Translations under genes and position numbers: made by a program
In this document: positions 25,548-55,336 of the stretch, in pieces
Position numbering within the stretch: the stretch's first letter is position 1
Layout of the letters: every line of letters begins with the position of its first letter
Notes under the pieces: model-generated
Seen by the model: the letters and a program-made list of their open reading frames with translations, nothing else
Told to the model about the DNA's origin: nothing
Databases searched by the model: none
From: Anisakis pegreffii
Lineage: Eukaryota; Nematoda; Chromadorea; Rhabditida; Anisakidae
Assembly (NCBI GenBank): GCA_035041965.1
Contig: JAPYMA010000341.1
Coordinates: forward strand, 124,001-188,000
Length of the DNA stretch: 64,000 nucleotides
Direction: 5' to 3'

Positions 25548-28088
25548 ATTTTAGTCACAACATTCAAAGTGACAGACAAATCTGACATAAGTACGCAAAA
25601 ACTAGAAAAATTCTGATTCAGAAATGAAAATTTATTCTATTCTTTTCATGTTCAACAATAACATGACATGCAATCAAGTCGAACACCGTCCAGTTTGAAA
25701 GAAAATCACTAGATTCCACCAGTTTGTAATCATCGTCATGATTTTGCAAAAGACGACTTGAATCAAAACACTTTCGGCCAGCTCATGTCTTATCCTTCGT
25801 TATCACTCAGGACTTTGAAGCTATTTATGTGATTGCTGTTCACGCTCCCTCCTCGTCTCCTATTTGCGTACTTTATCTTGCTGAAACGACACTAAGAGTT
25901 GATTGCACAACTCTAACAACGCTTCTAGACGTATCCCGAGTGGCTGAACGGTTTCATGTATACACTTATCTCACAGTGTATTAATCCACTACATTTGATT
26001 GCCTATCCGTGCTCTCTGCTTAGACGATACTCAAATGAATCGCTCAAAATCTATCAGCCTCTATTTTCTGCGAGATCCGGACCAACTGCCAATGAGCACT
26101 CTTACACTCAGGCAAACAAAATTAGAATAATGCATCAAAATGTTGATAATAGCACTCAGCACTAAAATGCTATGTATATGATCCATCAGCTATTATATTG
26201 GTTTAAATCGGACTTTGAGTATCGACCATGCGTTTGTTGGTGAGATTGCAATGCGTATGGTTATCGAAGGTTTTCAGTTCGTCTCCATACGGTAATTTTA
26301 GAAAGAATCATTGCATTGTTCTTTCATATAATATGCGTACTCACCAACAATAAAAATCTACAGAAAATTTCACTAACAGGACATAACACCTATGAATATA
26401 TGATATAAATAAAGGACGAACAATAACAACAACAAACGAGCAAAGAATGAGCAGTTATAGTCAGCAGTATTAGCACAAAATATATAAACATATGCGATAA
26501 AATAGCATCTTTTTCAGGATTACATTCAACGCGCATGGCAACTTAACAAGAACAATGCAAACGCAACAAATGTTGTGTGAATTTGAAAAAGATGAGGAAC
26601 TTGCGTCGTGAAAAAAACTGCATGATTTTTGAAAATTTCAACCATTCCAAAGAAATGAACGAACAAAGTTCTTAACATAGCAATAGAAATGAACAATAAA
26701 AAGGGAAAATATGCAACAACAGTCTCTCGACAGTTCAACAGATTAACAGTTTATCACTGTATTCAATCAGTTAGTGTTCCAGTTCAACTTTCCACTTGCG
26801 ATTTTTCTCTTCTTCTCTCTTCAGTCATTTTTTCCGGTCACGATGATGAATCCGTCACTTCCAATCAAACAACAAGTCAATAAACAACTTTCATTCTGTC
26901 AATCAAGGAGAAATTTTTTCGCTTTGTCTGACCATTTTCAAAGAACGAAAATTTCCTGATCGTAACGTCGATTTCCACATCATTTATAGGACTCTCAGAA
27001 AATCCCCTTATATATAGAAACTCCAGCTTGAATAATCTGTACTAGCACAGTGGAAAAAATGAGTCATCGGAACCCTTTGCGTGTAAAAACATGTAACAAA
27101 AATTAACAAAGTAACAATTACAACAAAAGTAACAATCGTAATACCAATACTGATCATTCTTTTTACAACTGTAATCACAGTCACATTATTATCATCATTA
27201 TGATTGTCATAATCGAAGACGATTATAAATGAACACTGTCTTTTCTGCAAAGGCACCATACGCTTAAGTTCGAACAACGGCAAAAATACGCGTAAAACAT
27301 CCAACTTATAAAATCTATGCATAAAATAACAACGCCATTTCACATCATAATTTATAGTATGTATATCATATCAGCCTTATAAAGCCAAGTACGTTTCCAG
27401 AAGCAAGTGAGCACCATATTTTACATTAAAAAACGCGCTCATATACCGTAATGTAAGTTCAGAAACTGGACGGGAGGAGATGCTGTGGGGACTCTTTCGA
27501 TCAGCTGTTTCCGTTTCAGTCCTGGAAATAGAAAACCCTCTTCTATCTCTCTCCCTCCCTCCCTCCCCCCCTCCCCCGAGTATCCGTTAACCATGTCACC
27601 ATTCCCCTATACAGCTCTCCTCTACTGTTCTTAACAGTCTTGACATCCAGGAAGATTGTTGATCTTTTTAAACACTTGCATATAAACACACAAAAAGAAA
27701 TAGACAAAAATGCAAATGAACATATACATCACCCTTTTCACACTTAACCGGTATTTCTTAGTTCGTAACAACTGGAGGGCTTCCACATTACTCGTTTATC
27801 TTCATGTTTTAAGGAAGACTGTGAATGATTTCACAATACATCAACCATAAATTATTTAAGCGTAAGAGCAAAATAGAAGCGGACTGATAAAAACAATACG
27901 AAGGAATGAAATTATGAAACGAATCAACTATAAAATTACAACAATGAAAGTAACAATGTTTCTGAATGGACCATACAACGATAATAGTAATCAACTGCAA
28001 GGATATTGTCCAATCACTACCGCATAATGCCTTGTAATCTCACGACCATTACGAATATTACCGACTTTTGTGGCCATCCTTCACCGCG
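25548..28088. other. intergenic between two convergent genes
   Basis: This separates the 3' end of the plus-strand phg-1-like gene from the 3' end of the minus-strand carrier. It has a tRNA-like 5' half (cccgagtggctgaacgg) near 25936 and a CCCT-rich tract at 27541-27580. No gene seen. Confidence 0.6.
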
Positions 28089-28094
28089 TTTATT
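28089..28094 (-). promoter_or_regulatory. AATAAA just after the carrier stop codon
   Basis: The minus strand has AATAAA beginning four bases after the TGA of the carrier gene. If it is used, the 3' UTR would be only tens of bases long. Position is the only support. Confidence 0.4.
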
Positions 28095-28097
28095 CTA

Positions 28098-31000
28098 TCA
28101 TTTATGCAGGAAATAAATAACCACTTCATATGTACCCATTGTTATCGCCGTATTCGGTACTGTTCGTAACAACTGAAATTTACATTTTTTAGTCACACTT
28201 TATCAAAACAACGAAAACTGCGAATTATTTTGAAGTAAAACAGGATTAATGAAACGAGTAAGGTGAAAGTGAATGTAAGTAACATCCATCACACATACCT
28301 GAACAGATAAACCACGATAGAGTGCACGAAAACCCTCGTAGCGATAGATCGAGAATAGCGTTGAGAAGAAACCCGTTGCTTTAGTGTGCTCTTCACGGAG
28401 TCGTGTCCTTACTACTTCTGCAAATTACATATGCGAACACTAATGAACATTTAATCATTGCAAAATGCACATGAGAATTACAATCAAAAGAACGACTAAC
28501 GTTTTCGACCTAACAAAATATTCCATCCGTACAGGAATACGACACCAATACCACCAGTAAAACAGCGAAAGGAAAAGTTATGAAATAGCAAAACCAATTT
28601 TCAAAATGAAATGCTAGAAGACAATACCGTGTGGATATGCTGCCACACAGGCAAAGAATTTCGCTGTTCCTCCGGCTAACATGAAATGCAAGAAATCAAT
28701 TGTGTTTCGTTTATCCTCATCGTATTCCGATTCAGCGGCATTCCGGGCGGCTGCTTTCACCAAATGACTCCTGACATGTTCATAGAGCACGAATTGAATC
28801 ATTGTCTCCGAAATACCCATATATGATGCGGTTACTCCCTGGAATCACTCAAACGATAACTCCAAGAAACAGTTGGGATGGCGTGATTTTTTTCAATCCT
28901 AATTGCAATTATTTTCACTTGAGTTTCTTAATGATACATATATAAGTTGTTTGGTACAATGGGTTTCTCACTCGTTGTGTCAAACAACTTATAAGTTCCA
29001 AGAAATCACCAAAGTGAAGTAATATCATGACTTACTCGATAGAATCCTTTGAGACCCTCGTTTCGGTAAACTTTCTTGATGCATTGAGTTATCGATGAAC
29101 GTCCTCTATTTAACTGCAATCTGGTTTTCACCAACCAAATAGGATTCACAACTGTCGCAGCCACGAAACCTATATACCACAAAGCTTTAGAATTCCAACT
29201 GTTAAATACTTTTTCTCGAACAAAAAAGTCGAAATTAGTCGTGTCGTCAATTTATTAACTTCAAAACTTCGTGTTCACATTCCTTGATGTGTCTTGAAAT
29301 TGGATAACAATAACCGAAAAATTCTCTCAAACAACAACTAACCTGCGCAACCAGCAGATAGCATATGTACAATGGCACTATTCGGCACAAACGCATCAAC
29401 ATCATTGAAAATGCGCTTACATGATGAATACGTATAGAAATAGACCGCTCTGAAAAACAAACTTCAGTTCTTCACAGTTTGAGCATGCAAAGAATGCACA
29501 AAATGCAAGAAATACTGCAAAAATCTGACAATGAAAGTCAAAAACCACTTCAAATGAAGAAAAAACCATAACAACTCACTTCGATGGAGCTACGCCAACC
29601 AAATTCGGACCTAAACCTTTGTAGAGTGCGCCCACTCCTTCGTTGGTAATTATCTGACTGAAATGCGATGGAACGAGAATGTTCTTGACATATGTTAAAA
29701 AGGATTTTAAAAGTTTTCAATAAACACTCCTTGGGACTGATTGGCTTAAGTTTTATAATATATCATCTCGCACCGCTCACCTCTATTATCATTAACAGCT
29801 AGCCTACTTGTCTTCCCATTACCTCTACTCAAACATCAAAGCCCAGAGTTATTCAATCCGACGTCAGGTCAATATGTCTAAAATTATTCCACCACATCAT
29901 CATTAAATCATTAACGTGATCTGCACTTCTCCACCTACATATACCTCTTACCTACGAGACCAACTGATGGACGGGCTTTCTCTTGCGCATTTCATATCCT
30001 TTTACGATAATGAATGACTTCGATATCGAAACACGAAATCGATATCGAAGTCATTCATTTAAGTCATTCGATATCGAAATTACGATGACGAACAATATTT
30101 CAAAGTATTCCATCAGTAAAATTCTTCACGAAAAATTCCAAATAACTAATTTATGGAGACACAAATATACCGCACATGCTTTACGTGGACACCTTAACTG
30201 AGTGTAAAGAATGTAAAATGCTAAATGGTACTGCAGTATGTTGCAGAATGGTAGTGAATTTAACAAAACAAGAGGAAATTTGCACATATACATTTCAGAG
30301 TGTGTATCAGCCGTTGTCCTAATCGTGGCCTATCATTTCCTGAATTTATCAAATAATGCTTTCACGAACATTTTTATTCGCTAATACTAAGGATAAACCC
30401 AGTGTCACCTATAAAATCAGCGACGTTTTCTATACTTCTTTCATCACGAAAACTAAAGTTGCTTATGAAAGATTATATAATGGAAAGCATCCTCACGGCG
30501 TATCGAACTGGTATTGCTTTGACAACGATGTAAGCTCAACACGGACAAAATTACCTACTGAAAGAGCTTGAAAACATTCTTTCGTCGCCAGAAATCAACA
30601 GCGGAATCACCATTTCCTACATGAAGTTTCAATTGCTGTTGTTGGATGATCGAAAATTGCGGCGTTGGCCACATGAGGCCTGGTCGCACTTTCGCAGATG
30701 GATGTTGTAACACTGAAACAGTCAGGCCATAACTCAAAAAAATCAGTATCGCTCACCGCGACAGGAATACAGTTCTTAGACAAGGGAAAATCCCTGGAAT
30801 ACGCTTTTCTGCACTAACCAACAGGCAGGACTTTCGCATATACACTAGACTTACTAGACATTTACGCACGCCTTTCGTGAAGACGTAAAATGGGCGTAAA
30901 AAGATAACTCAAAATGTTGTTAAAACATCATTCAAGTTGAGGTGCACACAATCTCCCGCACATATCAGTACTGCTGAATGAGACAAGTAACTATACCCGG

Positions 31001-31658
31001 AAAAGTAAACTCATAAGAATACTTCGAAAAGGAGGTTACTTAACAAAGGTTAAACCATGCCTGAAATTTCAATTCGAAAGGCATGATGAATCAATACATA
31101 CAGTCATTATAAACACTGATTCCTTTAACTTACGCGGTGGTGCGTAACGCTTAAAATAATGATTCGTGATATGCCGTGTGCTGTTCGAATGACCACTTCC
31201 ACCGGATCCGTCGTTCGGTGAAGGTCCACCGTTAGAAGTTGACGGTCCACCGATCGTGCTCGCATAATGAGAACTTTGGAGACGAGTCTTCACAACCTTG
31301 AATAAGGATTTGCTTGCTTCATAAATAGCTTGCTCCACTCAAGTTTTTCTAAACATTCGACAAAACTAACCCAAAAGATATCATTATAAGATCACGCTTA
31401 CACGACAACTGAACCCTAAATGTACTGACTCTGCTACCCCAGATGTTTTTGGCTTGTCAAACAGTATAATGTATAGGATCGTTTCCATTTTTGCACTTAT
31501 ACTTAACTTGTTACAAATTTTGTTGTTGTACAATAAATTTCACTACTATTTCATCATTATACTAATCCAGTTATTACTTCGAATGGACACGTAATTGCCG
31601 TCCCAGCCGTTCCACCAAGAGCGCCACCAATGAAATGTATGAAGGCTTCGCGGTCCAT
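28098..31658 (-). CDS. mitochondrial carrier, SLC25A33/36 (pyrimidine nucleotide) type, 9 exons
   Basis: This is an inner-membrane solute carrier with three repeats, inferred to exchange pyrimidine nucleotides between cytosol and matrix. Exons are 31578-31658, 31134-31296, 30559-30712, 29580-29657, 29343-29449, 29036-29169, 28628-28838, 28299-28417 and 28098-28172. Their phases join into about 373 residues. The three carrier signatures are visible: [24 protein letters not shown] and [14 protein letters not shown]. Other landmarks are [33 protein letters not shown] and [16 protein letters not shown], which point to the A33/A36 branch. The first matrix loop is longer than in the human proteins because of a Gly/Ser/Asn-rich stretch (exon 2) and a Gln-rich stretch (exon 3). 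Start ATG at 31658; stop TGA at 28098-28100. Confidence 0.95.
30009..30059. repeat. perfect 20-bp inverted repeat (EcoRV-like core)
   Basis: The arms aatgaatgacttcgatatcg and its exact complement at 30040-30059 are separated by 11 bases. A further partial copy (aagtcattcgatatcg) follows at 30061. It lies in intron 3 of the carrier gene. Confidence 0.7.
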
Positions 31659-33391
31659 TCACCTGCAATAAATAAGCCATCATTCTCGAGAATAAAAACC
31701 ATTATAAACTCGCACAAGTTACGAATAACACTTCACGATGAAACGGACCCACTCATTGTGGTTTACATGAATGCGCGTTAGCTCGCATATTAAGCTTATT
31801 TAAAGAAAATAGCTCTCAATTAAAAATAAATCATAAGACGTCGATTGATAACAAAACTGATCGACTGAACGAGAACGTAGTGAAACTAAACATCACGATC
31901 GAACTGCAACTGACATAGCATGTGAATTGCAGAAGGGATCAAAAATGAAGCCAATGTCGGCAATATTTCAAGAGCGCTCAATAAATATTTATAAGAAAAA
32001 AGTTTTCCTACAAAAATGAATACCTTTACCTTCGATTCATTGCAACGCTAAACTTTGATTTACGTCATTATTTTCTGGTTTCTAAGATTGCATCTTAAAT
32101 ATTTTGCATAATAATCATCTTTTTTATCCGCTAATCACCAAATGAATTTCTGCAAATGGAGAACAAATTGATCTAAATCTATTATACAACACTTCATAGG
32201 TAAAAACAACAAAATCTTTCACATCAATATTGCCAGCAAACAAAAAAAAAACTTCGCACTGTACCATTGTAAAAAAGAATCTTTCTGGCGATGAATAAAT
32301 CAACGCTTGAAAAAAATACACCTGATTTTTCAACTAATCTTACAATTTCTACCTCATTCGAACATTGAGTTTTATAAAAAAGACCGAAAGCGTTCTTCAC
32401 AAGGTGATTTTAAATAAAACTGAGAGACTGACTGAATGTACTGGATATACGGGTATACCTCGGATTACGTCGCTTCGAGTTAAGTCGTTCTCGATTGTAC
32501 ACCGTTTTCTACTGTACTACATTTTTTTCTGTAATATATCTAAAACAATAAACCTATTTGTTCGTAAGCTTAAAATAGATTCTTATTAACCATATATTAT
32601 TAAAAAACGCATTTATAAATACAAAACAGAACCGGGAATAGTTGTTTGTGGCTTAGCCTAGTGACAAGTAAATTCGAATTAATTCGCCTCTACTTGGACC
32701 GACGTAAGATGACGTATAACTGAATTACTGATAACACAAACGTCCGTTCAAATCAGATATATCATGCAAACACCTACCAGCACTGAGGCCAACAATTAAT
32801 ACGGCTTCAAAATACAACTCATAAACAATGGTAACATACTGAAGGCATCAAATACTGTCGTAACTTTTCCCTAAAGCAGATTTCTAACAGCAAGACCATC
32901 GACCATCGAGTGAACCATTATTTACAGCAGAATCTATTATTATTACAAGGATCGTTGTTATTATTAGTTACGCACCATACATTGAAACTAGCACACAACT
33001 TTAAACATCATAATATTACGAACCATCTAGCACATAGATAGATATAAGTGCAAACAAATATGCTATTTTAAACATTCACTTCACATAGAACACTAATCGT
33101 ATCGATTCGACTCGCGTTCTGCTGCTGTGTGATATTGCGATACAACTGTACTTCACGAAAGTCCTCATCGCTATCAAAAACAACAGATCAATCGATTTGC
33201 TATGTCTGCCAACCGATCAACGAATGACCACAGAGAAACTGTTCTCACTTCGTCGTAACTACTCTCTCTGAACCATCATCCCACTGATGTTTATTCGAAT
33301 ACTATTAAATTAATTTATGCATCATTTTTTTCTTCAAACATTATTAATTTCTAGTAAAATAAAATATTTCTAAGACGCCAAATCTTGCATT

Positions 33392-33583
33392 AATTCACTG
33401 AAAAATTCACTGAAGAGCCAGTGCGAGCTAAAAATCGACTTCATCGATCCAATTCGGATTTGAAAAAAAAACAAATTGAAACCGATCTTAAACTCGCTGG
33501 ATTTGATGAGATGATCAGAGCGGCAACGTCCACTTACGATCGAAGCATTAACATTACACTGAATAGTCCGAAGCTGATACTAT
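33392..33583 (+). CDS. weak exon candidate
   Basis: The frame is open from 33392 to a donor-like gtgagc at 33584. The peptide is charged and helix-prone (KKKQIETDLKLAGFDEMIRA). There is no convincing acceptor and no neighbour exon. It may be a relic exon or chance. Confidence 0.2.
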
Positions 33584-34508
33584 ATGTGAGCATAATAGCC
33601 AACAACAGAACTAAATGGCGAAATATGTGCAAATATCACGATAGAGAGGACGAGAGCGCATTCGTAAAGTCGCCTTATTTGCACTCTACAGCAAGTATGT
33701 AATCAATCCAATAGAAAGATTCAATCGCTCAAGTAACTCAACAAGATATTATTGCTGCATATGTGGCCTATCGATTTACTTGTGCGATTGAATCTGAGTT
33801 CCAAAGAATCGCAATTTTCACGTCATATTTTAAGAATATGAAATATGAATTTTTCATTGCCGAAACTAAACTAACCTTAAGGTTAACACATAATGACGAA
33901 TTCATTTGTTCAGTTTGTTTGTTCAATTGGTATCAAAGAAAATAAAATGGCTCATACTTTACTTTCACCATTTATCATTAAGACTTTTTATCATCTGATG
34001 CGAAAAAACACTGGAACATGTGTGGATCAAAGGATCAAGAATCAGCAGTTGCAATCGTCAACAACAACAACAACAACAACGTCTCCTTTGCCCATTCATC
34101 ATGCACTCAACGTATGTCAAACAAACAGGTTGCTCCTTTGGTACCAACTGAACAAAACTATTGACAACAAAGCACGTAGCATGTGACAAAAAAGCAATAT
34201 TAATGAGCCAATCATTTGAGAATTTCTCAGTATCTACGCTCCCGTATCACTGAAAGAATATGAAGTCGGTGTGCACTTCTCACAAGTCGGGTTTGTTTCA
34301 CGTGCATCTACCTTTTTATGGGACATAAAACTAACGAACAGTGATCATAGAATACATCATGATAACCGACCTGAAAACATCCGAAACATTTGCTTTTCTG
34401 CGTCAATAACCTTACTGTTAGAAAACTGATAAGATCAGATGACTTTTATGTTCAAAACAGTGCAAAGTGATAAATCGCTGATAAATTTTACCCGTTTGTT
34501 TTTTTTTC

Positions 34509-34556
34509 TCATTAGATTATGAAATCGATAAATTTATCAATTTCATAATCTAATGA
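34509..34556. repeat. 48-bp near-perfect palindrome
   Basis: 23 of 24 pairs match with no spacer: tcattagattatgaaat at the left, its complement at the right, and centre aaattt. It lies in non-coding DNA upstream of the carrier gene. Confidence 0.7.
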
Positions 34557-37427
34557 CTCAAAAACCATTCTTGCATGCGTCCATTGTTCTAATCTCGAAC
34601 TCAAACAAGCATTCAAAAGTACAAATTCGCCTATCGCCAGTTCCACCAGCTTGGTGGCTGTAATCTCACCTATCAACATGCAGTGTCTTCGAAAGTAAAA
34701 AAAAAACCTCAGCTTCATCCAGCTACCATTAATAAATCAATCCAGCAATGTTGCTGTGACCACTAAAAATCAAACAATTATTGACTGTATTGTGGTGCAC
34801 TGACTGATAAGTACTGATTGATAACAACCATGGATCACGATCTTAGTTGATGCGGGAGACTGATAACTTTTTCCCTTGGTTATCGCTCGAACAGAATGGA
34901 ATACGAAACTGTTTTCAAACACATGACGACATTTAATCAGACTTTTAATCAGCAAACGCAAACGACTTTTAATAATACCTTCGGCAGAAAAGATGAAATT
35001 TCCATACGAACTCTACGTGTGGAATAGAACAAAGAAACACAGCCATCGAAGCAGTACGGAAACGAAGACGTAGAAAAAGACCTCCAACTGACAGTAGTAA
35101 GAGGAAATGTCAAAAGAGAAAAACACGCCAAATAGCAAATTGTTTCGAGCATTAATCTTACTGTGATGAACACCCACCAATTACTGGCATTATCATTATC
35201 ATCGCTATCACCATCATTACAGTTGATAAGTTAAAAAAGATTTTCAGCACGCTCGCTGCATAACTGCCAAAGTCTCTTGGCCAGAGGCGCATTTCTGCAG
35301 ATTCTCTAGCGATTAGGTAAATACTGAGCACTTTCCCTGTGTTTCACATCTCTGACTACGAACTACTAGGAATAGGTTACAATTTGCCAACACCAGACAG
35401 ACGGCTATCCTGCATTAAAAATAGACGGGAAAAGAAAGAAATGATAGAGTATGGGTGTTGCTAGATTTGCTGAATGAAACACCACAACAGAGCAGCATTC
35501 ACGCATTTGACATGTGTTCATTCACGTGCTCTCGTTGCATACATTTCGTAATGCGAACAAACAACGTCGCAAATGTTTTTGCAATATATTCATTGCTGCT
35601 ATAGACAATTTTGCTACTGCTGCTGTTGACAATCGCTACTTCAAGGAAGCATTTATTTATGCACGTGCCCCAAAAACTAATAAGATGCATAGTCAACAGA
35701 GCGGTAACGTGCATGAATTAATACGTATGTAAAGTGGTGACTAGCTAAAACCAAAAGTATTCAACTGATGTTAAAGGAGGGATTTAGTCCGTTTCAGAAT
35801 GAAAGTTTTGAGTTCTTTGTAGAAGCTTGTTAATGAGGTACTTTTACAGATAACGGGCCACATCACACACAGACAAGCAGGCGCAGAAGCCGAAGCCTAT
35901 GCGTCAGCCTCATCAGTGGGCTAAGCCTAAGCCTTAGCGTACTCCTACGTTGAGTTCGAATTGCACAGCATTCACATATGAAAAATGTTCAATGTGATAA
36001 CTTAAGCGTATTAGTGCGGTGGTGTAACCCATTATCTATAGCAGTGCTATCAATAATGCTTGTATAAATATTTAGGATGTATTATTATTGAAAAAAGTCG
36101 AATGATCACATTCAGCAATGTCAATGCATCAGGTGCACATAAATATTGATTTAGTCGAACACTATCTACGCTCACAAAACGTCAAGAACGTTGTTTTGTA
36201 TCAGAGATAAATTGTTATTTGAACTATGTTCTCAAAAAAGTGTTCAACATTTACTTAAGAACAAGAATTTTAGCAAAGCGCGTTGAGATTTCGTTTTGGA
36301 TATTCTATCGAAAGAACTGAACTCGACTCGAGAAAGTCCGTCAAACAATCCAACGAAGTCACTAAAATGTGAACAGACACACAGATTCAATGGAATTGAA
36401 AGACTGAGCACATGCAAGTATTTTCATTGAACTATATGAAGTGAATTTTGTGAATGAATTGGGGAGGAATGAACGAAGATTTAGCAATCCGATTGATTTG
36501 GGAAACTTTCTCCTGTTGACTGCTTTTCAAGCATAAATTTCAGGATACGTATGGCTGACTTTTGTTCATTTCATTATGAAAAAAATTAAACGAACAGCAA
36601 ATGGGACATCTCGGATACTCAGTATGACTAAATATATCAGTACAATGTGCGCTGGTTTAGTGAAATTGCATTAGTTGAAAATAAGAAATTCTACAAACTA
36701 TTTTCGAATGAATTTTTACAGATTCGTTGGTCTCATTTTTGCAGAAAATAACATCGCATAACAATTGCAAACTGTGTAGGTGTTAGGATATGGCGTCTGC
36801 TCATCTCGAACGATCTTAATATGAGCGTATAAGATGGAAGCGAACAGGAAAAGATGGCCAAGTAATTGAAATAGAAGGAAAAGCAAAAATACATTAAACA
36901 GCAGTGAGAAAAATTAAAACGTAAAAAATTCTTGAGGAACTTTGCACAGAAACATTTTCAAAAATAAATTGTTAAATAGATAATTCGCCAATTACGAAGA
37001 AAGTGCCAGTTCGCCAAGTGACGGAAATCGCATTGTTATTTGAGAGGTGTTCAGGAATGTGAATTGCTTGCATATTCAACTAGAATAAATTTGGTCAATT
37101 TATGTATAGTTTCGTAGCGCAGCTCTAGGAGAATAAGGCATGATTCTATGAAGTGAACATGTTGAATAAAGGTGTACTCGAAATTTGTCTTACTATTGGC
37201 TTGAAGTACAAAAGTCCAGGAATTAATTGAAACTATTACTTACCCGATAGGAAAATTCATAACCAAGGTGTAAACTATCCTGTAGCTAAGATTGAGCATC
37301 CTAGAAGGACATAATGAACTCCGACTGAAAGTATCGAGTTACGAGATTATGCATTTAATCTCGTTCCATACTAAATTTTCTCTGACTGTCATCCAAATCA
37401 TCCAATTTAAGGGTATTTAGAATGAGT

Positions 37428-37456
37428 TTTATTTATTGCATTTCAAAGTTTTTATT
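37428..37456 (-). promoter_or_regulatory. candidate poly(A) signals downstream of MRP gene
   Basis: On the minus strand AATAAA hexamers occur at 37428-37433, 37432-37437 and 37451-37456, about 470-500 bases after the stop codon. Position and orientation fit a 3' end signal, but AATAAA is common by chance in this AT-rich DNA. Confidence 0.3.
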
Positions 37457-37923
37457 CATTTCACAATAATCTCAACAACAAAAAACACATTGGTTATAAC
37501 ATAACAAAGTAATTAAATACAATGCAAAATTTGGACAAAATCAACACACTTTCAAAAGGCGATAACTTTTTCGCATCACTATGTTGCTGTTTAACAATTC
37601 ATGAAAAAACATTTACGACGTAATTATTCAGTATGTTATCATTAACTTCATATCTATCATACATCAAATTGTTCGTTTGTTTAGCAACGAAAATAACACG
37701 TGAAACTCGCTGGCATGAGCACGTTCCTCAAACCAAACAGTGTATCAAAACGTTGGACATAAATAACTGATTTGATATATTAACTGTATATATAGGACAC
37801 GATGAATCTCAGGATCTCAGTGATATCAAGCTCGTATCGACGGTATTAAATTGCTCCGTGGTGAATGCCGCTATAAAATTCTACCAAATGATATGATGCC
37901 AATATTAGCTGAAGCGCTCTTGA

Positions 37924-55336
<17,413 letters not shown>

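Larger units (their letters stand above)
31659..37427. other. intergenic between carrier and MRP gene
   Basis: This contains the presumed promoter side of the carrier gene, the weak exon at 33392, a CAA run at about 34060-34081 and the palindrome at 34509. The rest shows no gene-like signal on either strand. Confidence 0.55.

Noticed and set aside
27008..27343. 111-codon minus-strand frame
   Set aside because: Its middle is derived from ATT/AAC-type simple sequence, and there is no splice context or recognisable product.
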